Origin: Fragum whitleyi
Lineage: Eukaryota > Mollusca > Bivalvia > Cardiida > Cardiidae
Assembly: GCA_948146395.1 (NCBI GenBank)
Contig: OX411548.1
Location: forward strand, 62,391,020 to 62,455,019
Direction of reading: 5' to 3'
DNA length: 64,000 nucleotides
Both the position numbers and the translations under genes were made by a program. The notes below the pieces were generated by a model. The model was not told the origin of the DNA. It saw only the letters and a list, made by a program, of their open reading frames with translations, and ran no database searches. This document shows, in pieces, positions 55,640 through 64,000 of the stretch; positions within the stretch are counted from its first letter, which is position 1, and each line of letters begins with the position of its first letter.

Positions 55640-55766
55640 TAAGGTAGTATTCCCGTAATAGTTCCACATCATTTCGGAACTCATGAACTTTCACAATGTT
55701 GACCGAGGTTTCCTAATGAAAATTAGTTGGAAACCTTGTCAGAACTATTACGGGTCCACTACCTTA
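55640..55766. mobile_element. family E foldback MITE, deleted copy
   Basis: AAGGTAGTATTCCCGTAATA to TTACGGGTCCACTACCTTA. The left inner arm is complete (CACAATGTTGACCGAGGTTT), but after the tip only GGAAACCTTGTCAGAAC remains of the other arm. Confidence 0.75.
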
Positions 55767-57344
55767 AGTTAGTTTTTTCTATAAAATAAATCAAAAACAA
55801 AATCGCCATCGCCTGTAAGTACCAGGAAATCGAATATTAGATCGAGCTGCGCCTTTAATATTTAGAGATGGGGTAATGTTGAAGGTTTTCTAAGCATCGT
55901 GGCCAAAGGGTATATATTTTCTTTTCTAACATCCACTCAACTGCTACCCAATTTCAGAGATAAATAAAAAGATTACTAAATTCTAATCATTACTAGAAAG
56001 GTAGAATTTTAACATTTCATCAATAAAATATAACAATTTAAAAAATCGGGAATTCGGAGTCAAAGTTTGGTAAATGATGAGCAAATAAAAGTTATAAACA
56101 TGTAAACATTGGGTCCCGAACAGCATAATGCCGTAGCTAAAAAGGTTCTAATTACCTATTCATTGCATAGGCACTTGGGACCTTTCACAAGTGGGACGTT
56201 GAATTTTATTACAAAAACAAGCAAACAAACAACTGGGGGAGGGGGGCATTGGCCCTAGGTCGCCTACTTGAGAAAATAGCTCTATTACATAGGGCTGTCT
56301 AAGCTACCAAAGAAAAAAGAGTTCTTCGCATATGCAATACTTTCAGCTCGTCCTGTATCAGAACTCTTCTTTCGAAATGTAGTTAAGCCTTTGCGTGAGA
56401 TTTCCAATAATTTCAAATATGCACAAAGTAAAGGCTCTAACCAGTCTATGCATCTTTACTATGCATTCTATGGGCTCAAATTATCTGTAGACTATTCGGT
56501 TACTCTATATTTACACTTTGCGGCTGTCTATGCTGCTCAAAGTTTACACCTCACGAACATTTCAAATTGATGGAAATGTCTCGCACAGGATCAGTTGAAA
56601 ATGGCAATATGTTTTGTCAATCTAACCTTTTAAGTCTTTTGACAAGGTATCACTTAAAGAGCACTTCTGACGAAATTATTTGAAAATGATCCGTAGTTTA
56701 GGAGATGAGTTTTGAAATAATCCTTCTTTTTTTCTTTCCAAGATATAAAGATGTAGAATATCCCCCCAATCCCTCCCTCCTTCCTTGGTCTAGTGACTTA
56801 GCTATTTTCATTCAGATCTTAAAATAACCAGATATATAGCAACCTTCTAGCTCTAAAGACGACCTTTCAAGATTTCTATATACATGTATATCCAATATCT
56901 ACCCCCCTCCCTTGATAGTTCAACATTAATTTCTTGATATATTTTCATAAACTGGTGATACATGCCAAAACAAAAGGCTGTCCGCCTTTTGATTGTGAAA
57001 AGAAAATTTAGAGACTGATAGATAAGACCTCGAGACCTACACCCTTGGTACTCCTTAGTAACCAAACGGCCATGTATTTTCGTGAAGGTCTATGAGCTGG
57101 TGATCCGAACCAAATATAAGGTTGTTAGCCACAAGGTTCAAATGAATTAGAATTTTTAAGATCTTCGAAATAAAATATAATGTATGGGATGTTGGAAACC
57201 TAGTTTTAAATATTTCTAAATTGACGCCTGAGTTTTACCCTCCTGTTGCTCTGCACCTGCTGGCCCAATAGTAATAATTTTAGCTATTTAGCAAAAAAAA
57301 TTCTATGAACTGATGATTCATGCTTAATATAGACTGTTGAGGAC
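55767..57344. other. no gene; degenerate repeats
   Basis: Phrases such as CTATGAGCTGGTGATCCGAA (57090), TAAACTGGTGATACATGCC (56950) and CTATGAACTGATGATTCATG (57303) recur loosely with CCCTCC and AGCTATTT blocks. This suggests an old tandem repeat of a few hundred bp, with a related unit near 57700. No coding. Confidence 0.4.
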
Positions 57345-57599
57345 CTAGGTCCCGTTTTATTAATCTTCATACGGCAAAATTATTCGTAAGTCAAAATCAC
57401 AAATCGTATCTGGTGTTTTCATTCATTGTTAGATCTTCCATTTATCATCTTATTGGAATCGTCTTTAGGAGACGATTCCAATGAGATGATACATGGTAGA
57501 ATTCAATATTTATTCATTGATGTAGAAGCATCTTAGAATTTTGACTCACGTAAAAAATGATTTACGCAAAAAAAGATGTTTAGTAAAACAGGCTCCTGG
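57345..57599. mobile_element. family F foldback MITE
   Basis: Ends CTAGGTCCCGTTTTATTAAT and, from the right, CAGGAGCCTGTTTTACTAAA. Central hairpin TTATTGGAATCGTCTT / GAGACGATTCCAATGAG. The flanks CGTAAGTCAAAATCAC and ATTTTGACTCACG pair. Confidence 0.75.
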
Positions 57600-57871
57600 T
57601 TTAGAAGGAGAAGAATTTCTCAATTTATACGGGTCCTGTCCCTCTCTACCCTGGTGCTCTGTCTCTGGATGGCCCTAGAGTCACGATTCTAAGTATTTAA
57701 GTAAAATTCTTTGAGCCGATGATTGAGAAAAAGAGGAGTTTTAAAGGTTTTCTTAAAATATCGACTTCGGTTGCCATGGCAATCAGAGTTTTAAACCGAT
57801 TTCAATTCTATTAGCTATTTGGACCACCTGAGGATCATTCCTGTTAAATTTGGTGTCGTTTAAAGAAATTG

Positions 57872-58095
57872 TTGACGGACGCCGAAAATATTTCTACCCT
57901 AGTTAAATTGCACAGACTACATAGAAATGGCATTTTTCGATTCTTCCGGATTCCCAATTTTCTACATTCTGCCTCCTTTACAAATTCTTTCGGGATGTGA
58001 CCTCCGATTGAGGCTTGCTAGATTCCATCCCTGTTTTCAAATTTTGTTTTACGGAATGTCTAGATAATTGGTTCTTTTTTGTCGGTCACGCGTGT
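57872..58095 (+). mobile_element. family C MITE, decayed
   Basis: TTCTACCCTAGTTAAATTGC, ATTTTTCGATTCTTCCGGAT and GACCTCCGATTGAGGCTTG follow family C order, and the end GTCGGTCACGCG is recognisable. The left terminus is lost. Confidence 0.5.
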
Positions 58096-58478
58096 GTAAC
58101 TATTACTTCAAATAAAACGATTGGAAATTAATAAGATACAAAATAATTCTACAAATATGTTATTTCTTATAATCAAAAATGTGATAATAAATAGTTAAAA
58201 AATATATAACATTTGTTCGATTGTAGAACTAAACGAAACACATATTTACGGAAAAGTAAAATGTTTTATATGCGAGGCATCAAGTATCAATTTGTCAACA
58301 CTTAAAATGTAATGTGTTCCATTTTTGCAAAAGATGCTTCAGTGGAAAGATCATATATTGACAGACTGTATTTTCTGGTGGTTGATCCGTGTCGGAACTT
58401 TTTAATAGTGGTAGATTTTCTGAATAAATAGAAAGGTTTCCGTACTTGCAAATAGCTACTCGTACATGTGTTATTGCC
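58096..58478. other. no gene seen
   Basis: AT-rich; the frame at 58295-58516 overlaps the next MITE and has no domain. Confidence 0.4.
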
Positions 58479-58801
58479 AGGTGGGTTTTGAGTGAAATGA
58501 AAGGGAGGTAATCCAATATCGCTAATTTTGTTTAAGATGAACTATACCTACAAGTTCTATAAATAGCTCCCTATATCTTCGAGGACCAATCAAACGTTCA
58601 TAATTTAAATTTTGTCAGTGGAATCACGACTTTTCTCTAGCTATACTTGTTTTGAATGCAATTGATGAACCTTTCGGATTTTGGAGTGTTTTTGAATGGT
58701 TTAAGTGAGTGTTTTGAACGAATGAATAAATGGAGCGACGAGTGAGCGATTTAGAATGATTTTGAATTAGCTGAGTGTCAATGTCACGATGTAACTAGCT
58801 G
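58479..58801 (-). mobile_element. family A MITE, left end and one hairpin arm missing
   Basis: Begins in GGGTTTTGAGTGAAATGAAA. ATCGCTAATTTTGTTTAAGA is followed directly by the inner half, without the second arm. Right end GTCACGATGTAACTAGCTG before TA. Confidence 0.75.
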
Positions 58802-58958
58802 TATCTCTCGTTCCCCTCAACTGATCTTTTGTTCAAAATTTGTAATTAACGAGTGCACGGATAGTCCCCTATCCCTCGGCGGGTTCAGAGGTACAGATAA
58901 GAGGGTGAAGAGCCAGTCTAAAATCTTTCTTTCTCAATAAAACCCAGTGTTGTGGGTA

Positions 58959-58996
58959 CTCATTGGAATCGTCTTAACGAGACGATTCCAATGATT
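58959..58996. repeat. solo family F core hairpin
   Basis: CATTGGAATCGTCTT and AGACGATTCCAATG around AACG. Same core as at 18660, 54846 and 57446, with no family F ends visible. Confidence 0.6.
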
Positions 58997-59344
58997 ACGA
59001 ACAACAGAGATGCTTGTCCGATTTTTTTAAATACTTTTATTTCAAGTCCCAAATACCCCCTCTATCTGCATATGAAAAATGAAACTGACAGTTTTGGTGG
59101 CCAAAACGCAAAATGCTTACGTAATTTAGAATAATCTTGAGATAAATAGTCAGAAATACACGCATGCTTAACAACCCTGATCTTTTTACCCCTTGTAATA
59201 CATTAGAATATTCCAGTATTCTAGCAACTCTGAGAGACGTTCCGAAGAAATAAAGAGTCGCCCACTTAAACAGTTGGTTGCTTGAATAAATATGGCTTCA
59301 TTTAAAAAAACGAGCGATGATTGTGACATCTTAAGGACTAGACG

Positions 59345-59565
59345 TCATACAGTTATTTCATACGGTAACTGTTTACGTACGCCATCCGATTTCACGATAT
59401 AGTAAATGCTCAACACCGCTACGATAAACAAGAACGTCAACAACGTACAATACGCTGATATTAAAAACCACAATGACGTCAAATACACAGTTCTATCACA
59501 AAATTCGGATTCCTGAACCACATCCATGTTCACTTGACTATATATTCCGAACACCCACACAGAAC
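59345..59565 (-). CDS. TMEM272-like terminal exon
   Basis: 221 bases. Acceptor CCTTTTTTGTCTTCCAG; completes the split glycine, then SVWVFGIYSQVNMD, FCDRTVYL and a long hydrophobic span (LWFLISAYCTLLTFLFIVAV), with a short basic tail SDGVRKQLPYEITV and TGA. TTTATT at about 59029 on the plus strand could be its AATAAA, but it is over 300 bp away. Confidence 0.78.
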
Positions 59566-62500
59566 CTGGAAGACAAAAAAGGGAAATTTAAGAAAAGTAC
59601 ACAAACAGTAAAGAAAATTGTGATATTGAAAAGCTGAATGATATTTGAATGATTTTGGGATGAAAATTAGCAAGAGAGCGTGTTTTGAATGGATAAAAAT
59701 GACCTCCCTTTAAAAAAATACGCTAACAAATTCTTTTGAAAAAGCTTATTATGTCTTCGCGAACCAGTCAGACGCTTACAACATTCAATTAAGGCAGGGA
59801 AATCATGTATTTTTACTAGCGATTTTTATTTTGAATGTGGTTCTTGAATTTTTCTACAAATGTATTTGGTGATATTGGGGCGTTTTTGAATGGTTTGAGT
59901 GAGTATTTGAAATGAATGAATGGACCGCTGCGGGAGCGATTTAGAATCGTTTTGATCGGGATGAGCGTTATTTTCACGATATTGTTAACAGTTAGGCGTT
60001 ACAGAAACTTGATTCTGAAATGCAATGTATTTCTTTATACCGGTAAGTCTGTGACATTTTCACCAATTTTGCATGTGCACAAACATTGACCAGTATAGAC
60101 AACCATACTTCGAAATAAAAAGTTCCGTCGATCGCCTGATTAAGGATTATCTAATGTTATAAAAATCATGAACTTGACACTCGACTGATTCTAAATCTTT
60201 CTAAACCACTCACTCTACCGTCCATTCATACATTAAAAACACTCAAATCATTTAGAACACTCCGAAATCATTCGAAAATTCCAACAGAATCGTTTAGAAT
60301 GTTTCATTCAAATCGAATAGACCATTACTAGTTTGTATGTTTTTTTTTTGTTCATTTTAAGTTGATTTGGAAGCGACTATGGAAACACACAGATCTTTTT
60401 ACAGAAAAACGTAGATTTTTCAATTGATTGATTGAATGGAGCTAAACGCTGCTTTTAATTTTTTTCATTTATATCGCGGCGGCTGCAGCACCTAACAATG
60501 TATTCCTGGAATTTCTCTAACCAGTACAACCATCACACCGTTTCCTAGCCTACAGCTGCTATCTCACATAGGTCTACGATTATCAACCCATTGGTGAGAT
60601 ATAAATAATCGGAAAGAATGAGTGTCGCCGTCGGGGATGGAACCCGGGACCTCTAGATTGACATCGCGATGCGCTACAAACTGCGCCATGACGGCGGCGT
60701 AGATTTTTTAAAGGGGACAATAAAGTATTGATAATTGAGTCCAATTTGGACGGAATAAGCGATGTGTATTACCTCCCTTACATTCCATTCATAACTCTCT
60801 CTACAAACTTATTCAATATCATTCCAAAACAATTCAAAATCACTCGACTTGTCAATCACATTTTTTTCTAGCTGTTTATACAGAGCGCAAAGGGAAGACT
60901 CTGGTCAGACTGCGTGGATGCAAAGTCTGACCAAAGGGTTTGCTTCGCGCACGCGTGGAATATGTAGGAAATGTCACGCACAGTCTAGTATAATATTCGT
61001 AAACTAAGCAGACTGGCATAAAAATAGAAGACTAGAAAAGTAAAGTTACAAAATGTACCCTACCAGCAAACTAGCAGAGTGAAGGTAGCAGACTAGCAGA
61101 CTGATAAGCTGATAAATCGGCACATTAGCAGACTGGCGCAAAGAAGGTCTTTTTAAAAAACAGTATAATAAGAAAAGCTAAAAATCGCGCGGGGTAGAAA
61201 AACATAAATTTAGTGTTTAATATAAACACTCGGTATTTCAATATTTCGGCAAAAATTGTCTTTTTAAAAAAAAATGAAACATTTCATTTTTCTTGTAAAG
61301 GGCATTTTTTGCCGAAATAATGAAATACCGAGTGTTTTTATTAAACGTTTTTTATTTTCCCATCGGAATTATCTTGTGTTATTGTATAAATTCAGTTTTT
61401 TACGAAAAAATGCGTTTCGTAGTTCTTACATTTTAAATGATTTGGAACCAAACCTTGGTATTTAGAGATTGCATTTATTCTAATCAAAAGAGTTTAAATA
61501 TCTCGTGTAAAGTTATTGGCAACCAAAACACAACTTTGACCTATGGAAATTAGGTTTATCAAAGCAAGATATTTCAGGCGTTTCCTCTTTCGAAATTAAG
61601 ACGAGTTTACTATTTAATCTAATTTTGTCAAGATAAAGAAAAAGGTTATTTAAAACAAGAGCACCGCGTACGGGTGCCTACGCTCGGCTGTTGAGTGCTG
61701 GAGGGTGGAAAAAATCTAAGTCGAAAAAGGGGCATAATTTATACAAAATGCATCTAGAGTTTTCTCCCTTGATAGTATAGGTTGCTCTTTCGATGGTGAA
61801 CATGTGTGCCAAGTTTCAAGTGCATGCCTTCAGTTAAACGAGATATCACAAAATGTCAAAGTTTTCGCACGACGACGGCGACAACAACGACGACAACGAC
61901 AACGACGACGACACCAAGGCTATAGCAAAACCTCGAGTTTCCTCCGAAAACAGCCGAGCTAAAATTGAGCATGTGCACAAAGCAAAGCCTCTAATCAGCC
62001 TGTACATCTGCAAAGTCTGGTCATAGTCTTTAATATGCGCTCTTTAGATAGACTACGTCCTAACTATAGGCGTATCCAGGACTTTGAAATTTATACGCAC
62101 TCAGAAGGCGACAACCAAATAATATATAGGATAAAGGCAATACTGGACAGTGACAAAAGATGAATGCCCTCCTCCGCTCCCTTTTTATAATTTGAGCGTT
62201 AGTGAATAATCAAAGCATCGTAACTACAGCTTGAATAAGCTGTAGTTTCGACGTTCTGATCATTCATCCAGGATATTTTTCAACAGACGATTATTTCTTT
62301 TACGCACTTGCGTAAATTGCGTAATGGGAGTTACGCCCTTGCTAACAACCTCTTCAGGCGGCCAGCATTGATACTCACTGCACCTTGACTTTGTTTAAGT
62401 TGCTTCAATTTATGTGCCATGCGAAAATGTGAAATTGATGGAAATAGTCAAGCAGATGCCAAACTGTGTTCAGTATTGATTGGCTGAATGGAGTTTAATG

Positions 62501-63014
62501 CCGATTTCAACAAATTTTTTTCGGTTAAATCGCGGCGGCTGGAGCACCTAACAATGGATTCCTGGTATTTCTCTCACCAGTACAACCATCACATCATTTC
62601 CTAGTCTCCAGCTGCTATCTCACATAGGTCTACAACTATCAACCCATTTGTGGTAGACAAATAGTCGGAAAGAATGAGTTCCGCCATCAGGGATCAAGCC
62701 CGAGACCCCTAGATCGACAGTCCGACGCGTTATCAACTGCACTATGACGGCGGCTTTGTTGTGTTTAGGGTTTCTCAAACGGAAGCATTTAAATCCGGTG
62801 TTGATAGACTTACCAGTAAGTGTCCACAGAATGAGAAATAACGTTGAAATATCCCCACACGTATCAAACACGTTTCTCTCCCCTTCCTCGGTTGTCCCCC
62901 GTTTACAACTGGACAAAATGGCGACACAAGTCTTAAAAATGATGACTCCTCCTTCTAGCACGAGAAATAACGGGATTTCTGGTTCAAAATTACATTTGTG
63001 AAATCTTTGGACAC
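59345..63014 (-). CDS. TMEM272-like four-pass membrane protein, last two exons (span)
   Basis: Two minus-strand exons join in frame (62814-63014 then 59345-59565) and encode 139 residues to a TGA. The order is PEIPLFLVLEGGVIIFK, a charged loop KRGTTEEGERNVFD, DISTLFLILWTLTGSVWVFG and YLTSLWFLISAYCTLLTF. This matches the layout of TMEM272-type proteins (PxIPxYLxVxGxxxLxK, a charged loop, GNVWxFxIY, then a last long hydrophobic segment), recalled from memory of the family. Its molecular function is not established. The segments predicted here are membrane spans 2, 3 and 4. The N-terminus with span 1 must come from an exon beyond position 64000. The 3.2-kb intron holds two family A elements, two SINEs and repeat J. 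Confidence 0.75.
59606..59992 (-). mobile_element. family A MITE
   Basis: CAGTAAAGAAAATTGTGATA at the left; GAATGGATAAAAATGACCTC marks loss of the hairpin; GGACCGCTGCGGGAGCGATT and TTTTCACGATATTGTTAACA at the right. It starts 41 bp upstream of the terminal-exon acceptor of the TMEM272-like gene. Confidence 0.8.
60148..60868 (+). mobile_element. family A MITE interrupted by an S1 SINE
   Basis: Left half 60148-60420 (ATCATGAACTTGACACTCG, CACTCTACCGTCC), right half 60699-60868 with a variant hairpin (GAGTCCAATTTGGACGGAAT), TTACCTCCCTTAC and CTTGTCAATCAC. Without the SINE it is about 430 bp, the family length. Confidence 0.8.
60421..60698 (-). mobile_element. S1 SINE nested in family A
   Basis: Full-length, with head GCGCAGTTTGTAGCGCATCG and GGTTCCATCCCCGACGGCGA, ending in a CAATCAATCAATTG tail. 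Perfect 10-bp direct repeats GTAGATTTTT (60411-60420 and 60699-60708) lie in the MITE sequence. Confidence 0.92.
60869..61208. other. low-complexity CAGACT region
   Basis: GAAGACTCTGGTCAGACTGC at 60893 is the short shared motif. 61005-61140 is loosely repetitive AGCAGACTxGC. No coding. Confidence 0.45.
61209..61352. repeat. 144-bp foldback element
   Basis: AAACACTCGGTATTTCAATA and TTTCGGCAAAAA on the left pair with TTTTTTGCCGAAATAATGAA and ATACCGAGTGTTTT on the right, around an A/T-rich loop. Confidence 0.75.
61670..61940 (+). repeat. dispersed repeat J with GAC tract
   Basis: GGGTGCCTACGCTCGGCTG, TCGAAAAAGGGGCATAATTT and ACAAAATGTCAAAGTTTTCG, then a (CGACAA/CGACGA)n tract at 61869-61912. 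Inverted partner at 42385. Confidence 0.65.
62204..62267. repeat. 64-bp hairpin element
   Basis: Arms GAATAATCAAAGCATCGTAA and CTACAGCTT against AAGCTGTAG and TTTCGACGTTCTGATCATTC. Same core as 2857-2926. Confidence 0.6.
62475..62754 (-). mobile_element. S1 tRNA-derived SINE
   Basis: Full-length minus-strand S1: head GCAGTTGATAACGCGTCGGA with GGGCTTGATCCCTGATGGCG, body, and a CAGCCAATCAAT tail. It ends about 55 bp past the donor of the penultimate TMEM272-like exon. Confidence 0.85.
62814..63014 (-). CDS. TMEM272-like exon, penultimate
   Basis: 201 bases. Acceptor ACTTATTCCAG, entered one base into a glycine codon; 66 full codons from VQRFHKCNFEPEIP to LILWTLT; donor ACTG|GTAAGT. Two predicted spans flank a charged cytosolic-type loop. 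A family A MITE ends 27 bp upstream of the acceptor, and an S1 SINE lies about 55 bp past the donor. Confidence 0.75.
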
Positions 63015-63041
63015 CTGGAATAAGTTTGAGATATACTGGTA

Positions 63042-63481
63042 CAGTTAAGAACATCGTAAAATTGACAAGATGAATGTTTTTGGAATGAATTTGGAATGAT
63101 TTTGAATGAGTTTGTGGAGTGAGTTTTATGTGAATTTATAGAGGTAATCTGACATCGCTCATTTTGTTCAGGATGAACAAAATTAGCGATGTTAATTACC
63201 TCCCTTTAAAAGATTTGCATATATGTTCTATTATTAGCTTCCTATTTTTTTTTTCAAGATCTAAACAGACGCGTACAATTTCAATTAATTCAGTGAAATC
63301 CCGATTCTTTTTCCAAGTCATTTTTATTTTGAACGAAGTTGTTGTTATATGTTTTTCAGTGAGTTTGGAGCGTTTTTGAATGGTTTGAGTGAGTATTTGG
63401 AATGAATGAAAGGAGCGCAGAGTGAGTGATTTAGAATGGTCTTGATTGAGATGAATGTCAATTTCACGATGTAACTAACTG
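63042..63481 (-). mobile_element. family A MITE, full-length copy
   Basis: 440 bp. TA then CAGTTAAGAACATCGTAAAA; complete hairpin ATCGCTCATTTTGTTCA / TGAACAAAATTAGCGAT at about 63155-63191; GGAGCGCAGAGTGAGTGATT; right end TTTCACGATGTAACTAACTG. Confidence 0.9.
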
Positions 63482-64000
63482 TCCAAATACAAAAAAGGTG
63501 TTTGGCTTAGCCTAAAACGTTTGGCTGACCTACCAAGAAAGGGCGTAAATTAATGTTATTTGCTAGAAGCGCTACGATAATCTCACCGATTCAAATGATA
63601 TTCCTATGGCAACATTTGAATTCCATTTAATAAATTGCTACATTTCATCTAGCGAACATTGGTTTTCGAATGCCAGGCACTGTTTTTTCAGTATCCAAAA
63701 TTTTCAAAATTTAAATTTTCAAAATTCAAAAACGTTCCCTGTGAGTATTGGTCAATATTTCGAAACTTTTCCAGCGGGTAATGATAAATATTCCAGAACT
63801 TTTCCTGTGGGTACTGATAAATTTGACCTTTATTATTAGCTTGTGACGTCACGCCGTCACGGTGAAAATAAGAATTGTCATGAGTTTCCGTAAAAATGAA
63901 TTGTGACGGCTAACAATCAGGGGCTTGTTTACTTAACATCTAACGATCATTCCTAGCGTTTAAGTAACTAGAGGCGCTTGAGCGCCTGATTCGCTCCACA
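63482..64000. other. no exon seen; intron of TMEM272-like gene
   Basis: Presumed intron upstream of 63014. Repeated TTTTCAAAATT and CTTTTCCxGxGGGTAxTGATAAAT phrases occur near 63700-63810. No minus-strand first exon was found. Confidence 0.4.

Noticed and set aside
12607..62754. tRNA genes suggested by box A and box B sequences
   Set aside because: All occurrences are SINE heads followed by a repeated body. Acceptor stems do not pair and several are truncated.
62620..63054. 144-codon minus-strand ORF as a single exon
   Set aside because: It reads through a donor at 62808-62813 into an S1 SINE and starts in the upstream intron. Only 62814-63014 is taken as coding.

Overview
This window looks like animal nuclear DNA, most likely from a mollusc and probably a bivalve. 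It is AT-rich and gene-poor. Coding sequence is split into short exons by long GT-AG introns. Roughly half of it can be assigned to short non-autonomous transposons, tRNA-derived SINEs and degenerate tandem repeats. The molluscan call rests on the overall repeat style (tRNA-headed SINEs with CAAT or CAAA tails, GAC/GTC-rich repeats, frequent acatgta words) and is an inference. No bacterial, organellar or viral genes were seen.

Three protein-coding genes can be supported. (1) The 3'-terminal exon of a neuronal-calcium-sensor-type EF-hand protein lies at 15461-15745 (+); its upstream exons are not visible and are probably outside the window. (2) A complete nine-exon tetraspanin gene spans 39838-53635 (+). 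Its reading frame stays open across all eight junctions and encodes 216 residues with four membrane segments and a four-cysteine CCG-type large loop. (3) The last two coding exons of a TMEM272-like four-pass membrane protein lie at 62814-63014 and 59345-59565 (-); its 5' exon or exons are off the right edge. The three genes show no shared pathway and are simply neighbours.

Layout: 1-15.4 kb holds only repeats. 15.4-15.8 kb is the EF-hand exon, followed directly by a 1.3-kb pogo/Tigger-like element. 17.2-39.7 kb is a gene desert with a Penelope-like retroelement fossil, an exact 177-bp tandem array, a 2.4-kb element with terminal inverted repeats, and many MITEs. 39.8-53.6 kb is the tetraspanin gene, its introns loaded with SINEs, MITEs and a roughly 49-unit ATGG array. 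53.6-59.3 kb is repeats. 59.3-63 kb is the TMEM272-like gene, with mobile elements within 60 bp of its splice sites.

The dominant feature is a roughly 430-bp element, called family A here: TA target site, CAGT termini, a perfect hairpin in the middle, and 22 full or partial copies in both orientations. Its central hairpin differs in sequence between copies but stays self-complementary, and several copies have lost DNA at that hairpin. I found no convincing undescribed multi-gene system. The candidates most worth checking are the covarying family A hairpin, the two TTAA-flanked elements that share a reading frame, and the 2.4-kb inverted-repeat element.
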